Source: an uncultured Paracoccus sp. (GTDB taxonomy: Bacteria > Pseudomonadota > Alphaproteobacteria > Rhodobacterales > Rhodobacteraceae). From it: a stretch of DNA of 35,636 nt. Shown here piece after piece: positions 31,524-35,636 of the stretch (its first letter is position 1; each line of letters starts with the position of its first letter). A program made the translations under genes and the position numbers. The DNA lies in NCBI RefSeq assembly GCF_937873615.1, contig NZ_CALMYP010000061.1, forward strand, positions 1 to 35,636. The letters are read 5' to 3'. The notes below the pieces were generated by a model. That model was not told where the DNA came from and did not search any database. It saw nothing but the letters and a program-made list of their open reading frames with translations.

Positions 31524-31829
31524 TCAGAAGGGGATGTCGGAAGCCATGTCGCAGATGCGCGCCACGCGCTGCTCGATCTCGGCATGCCGGGCGTCGGCGA
31601 TCACGAGGGCCTGCGCCTTGATCACGCGCTGCGCGTCCTCGAACATGATCACCTTGCGGGCGAGCTTCCGGTCCAGATTTTCGGCGCGCCGCTCCGAACT
31701 CTCAAGATGCCCCATCAGGGTATTGATCCGGTCCAGATGCTTCGCGATCTCGCGTTGAAGCTCGGCGATCTTCTTCGCCTCGGCGGATTGCTCGGGCACG
31801 GGCGGCTTGCGGCTGGCTTTCGCGGCCAT
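31524..31829 (-). CDS. Small coiled-coil protein
   Basis: A 101-residue, mostly helical protein from ATG 31829, preceded by GAGGAGAAGACC. Residues 20-90 have heptad character (AEAKKIAELQREIAKHLDRI, SSERRAENLDRKLARKV). It ends in ASDIPF, like the acidic-hydrophobic tip of the adjacent SSB (DDEIPF), which may be a partner-docking tail. Function unknown. Confidence 0.6.
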   Translation of the reverse strand: MAAKASRKPPVPEQSAEAKKIAELQREIAKHLDRINTLMGHLESSERRAENLDRKLARKVIMFEDAQRVIKAQALVIADARHAEIEQRVARICDMASDIPF

Positions 31830-31845
31830 GGTCTTCTCCTCGATT

Positions 31846-32337
31846 CTAGAAGGGGATTTCGTCGTCGAGTTCGCGCCCGTAGGAGCGGTCGTCATTGTCT
31901 CGGGACGTTTCGGAAGATCGGTCGGAACGGCTGCTCTCGCGGCCGTAATCGTCAGGTCCGCCCGCGCCGGGGCGTCCGCCGGAACCGTTGCCCTGCGGCA
32001 TGAGGACGAGATCGCCGGCGAAGGCTTTCAGAACGACCTCGGTCGAATACCGCTTCTGGCCGCCCTGATCTTCCCACGACCGGGTGCAGAGCATGCCCTC
32101 GACATAGACCAGATGGCCCTTCTTCAAGTATTGCTCGGCGACCTTGCAGAGATGCTTGTTGAAGATGACGACGGTGTGCCACTCGGTGCGCTCGCGCTTC
32201 TCGCCCGAATTCTTGTCGCGCCAGACCTCGGACGTCGCCAGCCGCATGTTGACGATCGGGTCGCCGCTGCTCATGTGGCGGATTTCAGGGTCGGCGCCGA
32301 GCCGGCCCATGATCTGCACCTTGTTGATCGACGACAT
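31846..32337 (-). CDS. ssb: Single-stranded DNA-binding protein
   Basis: A 163-residue SSB. The OB fold spans residues 1-110 (INKVQIMGRLGADPEIRHMS, REEWHTVVIFN-like segment, YLKKGHLVYVEGML, TEVVLKAF). A Gly/Ser/Arg-rich linker follows and ends in the canonical acidic tail LDDEIPF that recruits partners. Coats ssDNA during phage replication or recombination. ATGA overlap with the gene upstream. Confidence 0.95.
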   Translation of the reverse strand: MSSINKVQIMGRLGADPEIRHMSSGDPIVNMRLATSEVWRDKNSGEKRERTEWHTVVIFNKHLCKVAEQYLKKGHLVYVEGMLCTRSWEDQGGQKRYSTEVVLKAFAGDLVLMPQGNGSGGRPGAGGPDDYGRESSRSDRSSETSRDNDDRSYGRELDDEIPF

Positions 32338-32531
32338 CAGACCAGACCTTTCTCGATGGCGAGCCATTCGGGCATTGTGATTTCGGCATTGCCGCCGGGG
32401 CGCTTGACGACCTCGACCTGCGAGATCGGGATCCAGACCGCGTCCTTGCTTTCGCCCAGCGGGGAAACCTTGATGGCGCGCTCGGTGATCGCGTGCAGGG
32501 CGACGGTGACGTCGACGAGGTCGGATTTCAT
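32337..32531 (-). CDS. Small hypothetical protein upstream of ssb
   Basis: A 64-residue protein (MKSDLVDVTVALHAITERAI, WIPISQVEVVKR). ATGA overlaps on both sides couple it to the HD protein and to ssb. Phage proteins of this kind are common beside ssb, with no assigned role. No membrane segment. Confidence 0.6.
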   Translation of the reverse strand: MKSDLVDVTVALHAITERAIKVSPLGESKDAVWIPISQVEVVKRPGGNAEITMPEWLAIEKGLV

Positions 32532-33187
32532 GCCGGCCTCACCACGATTCCGAGATACCGCTCCAAGCGGTCGATGAAGGCCATTTCGGCCTTCGCTGCG
32601 CCCCACGGCTCGATCGGCGAGGTGAGCTTCGGCGCGGGCCTGCGCGCCGCAGGCAGATGGGCGGCGGCCTTGCGGCCGAACAGCGCCAGTCCTTCCGCGC
32701 GCAGCATGCGCTCGTCCATGTCGTGAACCTGCCGCACATAGGCGGGATAGAGGCGCGGATAGCCGACGCCGGCGGCGGCGAAGACCGCATCGTCGATCGC
32801 CGCCTTCGCGACGCGGATCGCCTCGGCGACGGCCCCGCTCGCGCGCTCGGCGATGTCGGGGGCGAATCCCCCGTCGCGCAGGATGGCGGCGACATTGACG
32901 GCGATCAGCGAGGCGAAGGGCCGCGTCAGGTCGCCGATCAGGTATTCGTGCCCGTCATGCAGGAGACCGCAGCCGGCCAGCACGGCGTCGCCGGTTTCGG
33001 CATAGAGCGCGTCGGCGCAGAAAACCGAGTGCTGCGCGTCGGAATAGGCGGCGCAGGCATAGCGTCCGTTGAAGCGGGCGATCTTGGAAAGACCCGCGGC
33101 CATTTCCGCGAAGTCGATGTCGGAAACCTGCGGGGCCGCGAGGTTCATCACCGTGCCGTCACGGCGGAAGGAGGGAACGATGGTCAA
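32528..33187 (-). CDS. HD-domain phosphohydrolase
   Basis: A 219-residue protein of the phage HD/YfbR-like class. His53 (SDAQHSVFCAD), His77-Asp78 with His80 (GLLHDGHEYLIGD) and Asp86 form the metal-binding HD array. These enzymes dephosphorylate nucleotides (5'-nucleotidase or dNTPase). TTG 33187 in a TTGA overlap with the previous stop is the likely start. Together with DUF550 and DHFR it marks a nucleotide-pool module. Confidence 0.85.
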   Translation of the reverse strand: MTIVPSFRRDGTVMNLAAPQVSDIDFAEMAAGLSKIARFNGRYACAAYSDAQHSVFCADALYAETGDAVLAGCGLLHDGHEYLIGDLTRPFASLIAVNVAAILRDGGFAPDIAERASGAVAEAIRVAKAAIDDAVFAAAGVGYPRLYPAYVRQVHDMDERMLRAEGLALFGRKAAAHLPAARRPAPKLTSPIEPWGAAKAEMAFIDRLERYLGIVVRPA

Positions 33188-33669
33188 TGCCGCGCCCCCA
33201 TCGTCTTCATGCACTCGGCCATAAGGTAGTCAATGGTGGACGGCCCCGCCGGCGTCTGTACGAGGAAAGCCTTGAGGAGCTTGGCGCATCGCTCGCGCTG
33301 CCCTTCCCAAGCATCCAGCCGGTAGGCGTCCCGAGCCAAGCAATAGCGATTCCACGCGACGACCATCGCCTGCGTTTCCCGCAGACCCTTCGGCATCGGC
33401 ATGTGCGCAGGTATCGCCGCGTTGGCCTTGTCGATCATTTCGGAGAGTCGGTCGGCAAAGTGCTTCGCCTGCTCTGTGGGCAAAGACTGGGCCAAGGATC
33501 GCGCCGGTTCGTAGAGCTTCGCGATCTCTGTTGCAGCGAACCCCGCTCCGGTTAGGGCGCGGAAGGTGGCGCGGCCTTTGCGTATGGCTTCGGCCATCTC
33601 GACGATGCGGGGGTGTTTTGCCGGGTCGAAACCAAGGTCCGGGCCGGCGGTTCGGTCGGAAGCCGTCAT
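33184..33669 (-). CDS. Hypothetical phage protein
   Basis: A 161-residue helical soluble protein from ATG 33669 (overlap with the upstream stop). An upstream frame extension lies over the previous gene. Segments such as VEMAEAIRKGRATFRALTGA, AKHFADRLSEMIDKANAAIP and GLRETQAMVVAWNRYCLARD give no family. Composition appears slightly less GC-rich than its neighbours. Confidence 0.6.
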   Translation of the reverse strand: MTASDRTAGPDLGFDPAKHPRIVEMAEAIRKGRATFRALTGAGFAATEIAKLYEPARSLAQSLPTEQAKHFADRLSEMIDKANAAIPAHMPMPKGLRETQAMVVAWNRYCLARDAYRLDAWEGQRERCAKLLKAFLVQTPAGPSTIDYLMAECMKTMGARH

Positions 33670-33908
33670 CACTTGCTCCAATAGAGAAGGTAGAGAAGGA
33701 AGGCGCAGAACAGATGCGCCGGCACGCATGCGAGCGTGAGGTGGAAGAGGAAGAGGTAAAGCTCCCGCTTCCGGCGCCGGTATTCACGGCGGTCCTCGTC
33801 GCTCAAATCCTCGGGGCGCAGCCCCCACGGATTGAGGGCGCGCTGGTCCGGCCTCGCCCCGTAGGGTTCGCCGAAGGAATGAACCGGGACGCGCGCGCGG
33901 TCAGGCAT
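33669..33908 (-). CDS. Small membrane protein with C-terminal anchor
   Basis: A 79-residue protein from ATG 33908. Polar N-terminal 50 residues with a very basic stretch (DRREYRRRKREL), then one strongly hydrophobic helix (LFLFHLTLACVPAHLFCAFL) ending YWSK. By the positive-inside rule the N-terminus is cytoplasmic. Overlaps genes on both sides. Possibly an early host-takeover membrane protein; function unknown. Confidence 0.6.
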   Translation of the reverse strand: MPDRARVPVHSFGEPYGARPDQRALNPWGLRPEDLSDEDRREYRRRKRELYLFLFHLTLACVPAHLFCAFLLYLLYWSK

Positions 33909-34350
33909 CGTCGCCTCCGAACGCGCTGGCGCTGGCGGCGTCGATCCGCGCGACCATGTCGCGCAGCGCCGTGAAAGAGCGGTTCCACGCCTCCCATTCC
34001 GGGGTCGCGTCCTCGGCAATGCCGGGATTGGCGGCAAGCCATGCGTCGGCGGTCGAAACCGTGTCGCGCATCGCCTCGACCATTTCGGAGATGTCGGGGA
34101 ACTCGGCCTCGCCGGCGTCCTCTTCCTGCGCACCGTCGAAGGCGTCCGCTACGGCCATCTCGGCGCGGGTGAGCGCGTCCTCGCGGTTGGCGGCGTCGGT
34201 GATGTTGCGGATGATGGTCCGCAGTTCCTCGTCGGTCAGCCGCTCGCGCCAGTCGGCCCAGTCCTCGCGAACGCCGGGCATCGTGTCGTAGCCAAGCTCT
34301 TCGAGTTCCGCGATCAGTTCCTCGCGGTCGTTGCGGGGCGCGCCGTTCAT
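33901..34350 (-). CDS. Acidic hypothetical protein
   Basis: A 149-residue, very acidic (Asp/Glu-rich), helical protein (ELIAELEELGYDTMPGVRED, LTDEELRTIIRNITDAANRE, ending SAFGGDDA). Such acidity recalls DNA-mimic or inhibitor proteins of phage early regions, but nothing specific supports that. Overlaps the membrane protein genes on either side. Confidence 0.55.
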   Translation of the reverse strand: MNGAPRNDREELIAELEELGYDTMPGVREDWADWRERLTDEELRTIIRNITDAANREDALTRAEMAVADAFDGAQEEDAGEAEFPDISEMVEAMRDTVSTADAWLAANPGIAEDATPEWEAWNRSFTALRDMVARIDAASASAFGGDDA

Positions 34351-34529
34351 ACCGGCATCCCCGGCCCGAAGGCGGCGGCCAGCACGAAGCCGAGCGACGC
34401 CACGAAGGCGATCATCGCGAACAGGCTGGCGAGGTCTTGGAAGAAGCCGCCGCTATCGGGGCGGGCGCGGCGGGCGGCGGCAAGGCGCTCGCCCTCGAAG
34501 GTGCCGAGATCGGTCTTTGGGAACTGCAT
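34347..34529 (-). CDS. Small membrane protein, first gene of the leftward operon
   Basis: A 60-residue protein. ATG 34529 (MQFPKTDLGTFEGE) with GGAGG six bases upstream is preferred over ATG 34541. A C-terminal hydrophobic helix (LASLFAMIAFVASLGFVLAA) anchors it. It is the first gene downstream of the candidate leftward promoter and operators, so it is likely among the first products after induction. Confidence 0.6.
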   Translation of the reverse strand: MQFPKTDLGTFEGERLAAARRARPDSGGFFQDLASLFAMIAFVASLGFVLAAAFGPGMPV

Positions 34530-34558
34530 AATTGCCTCCATCGGTGAGGATGGAGGAT

Positions 34559-34588
34559 ATTCAAGGACAATCTGTCCCTAATTGTCAA
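34559..34588 (-). promoter_or_regulatory. Candidate leftward early promoter (PL-like)
   Basis: On the minus strand a perfect -35 TTGACA (34588-34583) is followed after 18 bases by TTGAAT (34564-34559, four of six to the -10 consensus). The two operator palindromes overlap the -35 and the spacer/-10, so a bound repressor would block it. It faces the 34529-21516 operon. Confidence 0.6.
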
Positions 34589-34603
34589 GGACTATTTGTC
34601 CTT
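34563..34603. promoter_or_regulatory. Operator pair OL (two repressor-site palindromes)
   Basis: Two 17-base palindromes on the form AAGGACA-n3-TGTCCTT: AAGGACAATCTGTCCCT (34563-34579, one mismatch) and AAGGACTATTTGTCCTT (34587-34603, one mismatch). The centres are 24 bases apart. They lie downstream of the repressor gene and over the leftward promoter, like lambda OL. Confidence 0.75.
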
Positions 34604-34680
34604 AAAGAAGTCGCACGAAATGTGGCAGAAATGCCATCCGCGCGCGCAGGGTGCGCCGCAAGGATTCCGAATCGCGATGA

Positions 34681-35001
34681 TTACGCCGTTTTGGCCTCGG
34701 TGGATTGGCGTCTTGGTTTAGCCGTCTCTTGCCCGGTGATCAGCCATGATTCGGAGACGCGGGTCGCGGCGCAGAATGGCCCGATCAATCTATGGGGAAG
34801 AAGGCTGCGCGTCTCATACTGCTTATAGACGTCCTGCGTGATCTGAAGGATTCTCGCTATCTCTTCCTGAGTGAAGCGAGCGCCTTCCCGCGCCGTTTTC
34901 GTGCGCTTGAGGAAGTCCTGCTTGTAGTCGCTGCCAGATCCCTTTGCCATGCGGTGCTTGTCCGAAAAATCGGCCGTCAGGTCATGGGACACTTTGGGCA
35001 T
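34681..35001 (-). CDS. Small HTH repressor (CI-like)
   Basis: A 106-residue XRE-type protein. HTH residues about 35-75: AREGARFTQEEIARILQITQ, DVYKQYETRSLLP (recognition helix area), LIGPFCAATRVSESWLITG. No peptidase or C-terminal oligomerisation domain as in lambda CI, so it is unlikely to be RecA-cleaved. ATG 35001 gives the length used; ATG 34950 (MAKGSGSDYKQ) is an equally possible start, since the OR operator ends only seven bases from 35001. Flanked by operators and divergent from the Cro-like gene. Confidence 0.8.
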   Translation of the reverse strand: MPKVSHDLTADFSDKHRMAKGSGSDYKQDFLKRTKTAREGARFTQEEIARILQITQDVYKQYETRSLLPHRLIGPFCAATRVSESWLITGQETAKPRRQSTEAKTA

Positions 35002-35029
35002 TGACTTTAAGGACAATCTGTCCTTATCA
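35001..35029 (+). promoter_or_regulatory. Candidate rightward promoter (PR-like)
   Basis: TTGACT (35001-35006), 17 bases, then TTATCA (35024-35029). The operator palindrome fills the spacer. Only nine bases separate the -10 from the ATG at 35039 and no ribosome site is visible, so the message may be nearly leaderless. Confidence 0.5.
35008..35026. promoter_or_regulatory. Operator OR (perfect palindrome)
   Basis: TAAGGACA-ATC-TGTCCTTA, perfect 8-bp arms around a 3-base centre. It is the same motif as the two sites at 34563-34603. It lies between the divergent repressor and Cro-like genes, over the rightward promoter. Confidence 0.8.
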
Positions 35030-35038
35030 ATAGAAACC

Positions 35039-35347
35039 ATGATGAGCAGCTTTCGAAACGTGATCGACGAATGGGGTGGCCCGCAGCGCATGGCTGCGGA
35101 CATCGGCGCGTCGGTCTGGGCCGTGCGGAAATGGCATCAGCGCGACAGCATCCCCTCCGAATGGTGGATCGCTATCGAGGCGGCGTCCGAGCGACTCGAT
35201 CACCCCGTCACGGTCAAGGACTTGGCGGAGATTTCGGCCCGGAAGTTGCAGGAAACCTCCCACGACGTTGACCGCGTCGCGACTGCCGGCCCGGATGGCG
35301 GACCCTCTGAATCCGGGCCGGCTCTTTCGTGCGAGGCAGCGGAATGA
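35039..35347 (+). CDS. Cro-like HTH protein
   Basis: A 102-residue protein from the tandem ATG 35039/35042. HTH at residues about 10-50: DEWGGPQRMAADIGASVWAV, RKWHQRDSIPSEWW, then a second part LDHPVTVKDLAEISARKL. The GASVWAVRKWHQR pattern is typical of Cro/CI-type regulators in Rhizobiales prophages. Divergent from the repressor across one operator. It should shut off repressor synthesis in lytic growth. Confidence 0.75.
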   Translation: MMSSFRNVIDEWGGPQRMAADIGASVWAVRKWHQRDSIPSEWWIAIEAASERLDHPVTVKDLAEISARKLQETSHDVDRVATAGPDGGPSESGPALSCEAAE

Positions 35348-35359
35348 AGGGGCGCTGAC

Positions 35360-35636
35360 ATGATCGCTTACCAGCACACCCCATGGGGCAGGTTGCCGCT
35401 CGGCGCGAAGGGCGATCGTCAGACCGCGATCGAGGTCCATGTGCCGGACGTGGTCGCCGCGCTGCTCGCCATCGTCGCCACCCATGACGGGGTCGAGCCG
35501 GAGAAATTCGCCGCCGAGGCCGTTGCGCGCGCCGTCAACGAGCGCGCCGAGGCCATCGGCATTGCCAGGCTGGCCCAGCCAGCCGTTTACGATCTTTGCG
35601 CGGGTAGAGCAGCGGTAGCTCGCCGGTCTCATAAGC
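35360..35636 (+). CDS. Hypothetical phage protein, 3' end outside the window
   Basis: ATG 35360 with GAAGGGGC upstream, open to the window edge (at least 92 codons). It begins MIAYQHTPWGRLPLGAKGD and has helical Ala-rich segments (DVVAALLAIVATHDGVEPEK, AAEAVARAVNERAEAIGIA). Downstream of cro in the rightward early unit. Its last visible codons overlap a tRNA-like sequence, so either the ORF ends just beyond the edge or the true product is shorter or spurious. Confidence 0.5.
   Translation, partial: MIAYQHTPWGRLPLGAKGDRQTAIEVHVPDVVAALLAIVATHDGVEPEKFAAEAVARAVNERAEAIGIARLAQPAVYDLCAGRAAVARRSHK
35598..35636 (+). tRNA. tRNA with CAU anticodon (Met, possibly Ile2), truncated at the window end
   Basis: Acceptor 5' strand GCGCGGG (35598-35604), T8-A9, D arm GAGC-AGCGGTA-GCTC with the G18-G19 pair, G26, anticodon 5' stem CCGGT and loop CTCATAA (35628-35634, anticodon CAT at 35630-35632). 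The two last bases fit the 3' anticodon stem. The remaining half is outside the window. It could be phage-encoded or a host tRNA used as an integration target. Confidence 0.65.

Noticed and set aside
26254-33187. Firm claim that the phage has a 2-aminoadenine (Z) genome
   Set aside because: HD and DUF550 genes alone are not enough; no PurZ homologue is visible in the window and both families also occur in ordinary phages.
34532-34828. 98-codon plus-strand frame over the operator region
   Set aside because: It runs across the operators and antisense to the repressor gene, with no ribosome site or recognisable motif.
1-35636. CRISPR arrays, insertion sequences or transposases
   Set aside because: I saw no regularly spaced direct repeats, no transposase motifs and no terminal inverted repeats with target duplications.

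Overview
The window is almost entirely a temperate, contractile-tailed bacteriophage or prophage with a high-GC genome. It probably belongs to an alphaproteobacterial host of the Rhizobiales type. I infer this from GC-rich codon use, Rhizobium-type phage proteins (a DUF1515-like membrane protein, a DUF6527-type protein, DUF2303) and overall style; no host gene fixes the taxon. The phage is a mosaic. It has a lambda gpE-type capsid, a P2-type tail, a lambda-like immunity region and a tyrosine integrase.

Layout. Bases 1-18893 (+): end of the head module (major capsid protein, neck candidates), P2-type baseplate (V, W, J, I), tail fibre genes, a complete diversity-generating retroelement (DGR1: variable protein, Avd, TR, RT), then sheath, tube, gpE/gpE' with a programmed -1 frameshift site, a reverse-strand yccF cargo gene, tape measure, U, X and D. 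Bases 19012-21396 (+): lysis module (endolysin, small membrane proteins, nested Rz/Rz1 spanins). Bases 21397-21515: short AT-rich, inverted-repeat-rich stretch that is the best attP candidate. Bases 21516-34529 (-): one long leftward operon of mostly overlapping genes. Read from its promoter end it holds small membrane and unknown proteins, HD phosphohydrolase, SSB, DUF2303, DNA polymerase III beta clamp, a DUF550-type nucleotide pyrophosphohydrolase, Gp37/Gp68, DHFR and ASCH. It ends with a second complete DGR (DGR2), an AlpA-like/excisionase gene and the integrase. Bases 34559-35347: immunity region with a small HTH repressor flanked by matching palindromic operators (one on the cro side, two on the leftward side) and a divergent Cro-like gene. 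The right edge holds a truncated ORF and the 5' half of a tRNA with a CAU anticodon.

The most exciting content is two independent, apparently intact DGRs in one phage, on opposite strands and in different transcription units. DGR1 sits in the late tail operon at the P2 H/G position and has a 117-bp TR/VR pair with 10 differences, all at template adenines. DGR2 sits at the end of the early operon next to xis/int and has a 119-bp TR/VR pair with 16 differences, 14 of them at template adenines. Both share the order variable protein - hairpin - avd - TR - RT. Both have a GC-rich hairpin with a GRNA tetraloop just downstream of the VR, as known for phage DGR target sites. DGR1 should diversify a tail-tip receptor-binding protein. 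The DGR2 variable protein is expressed from a non-structural operon, so its target is an open question.
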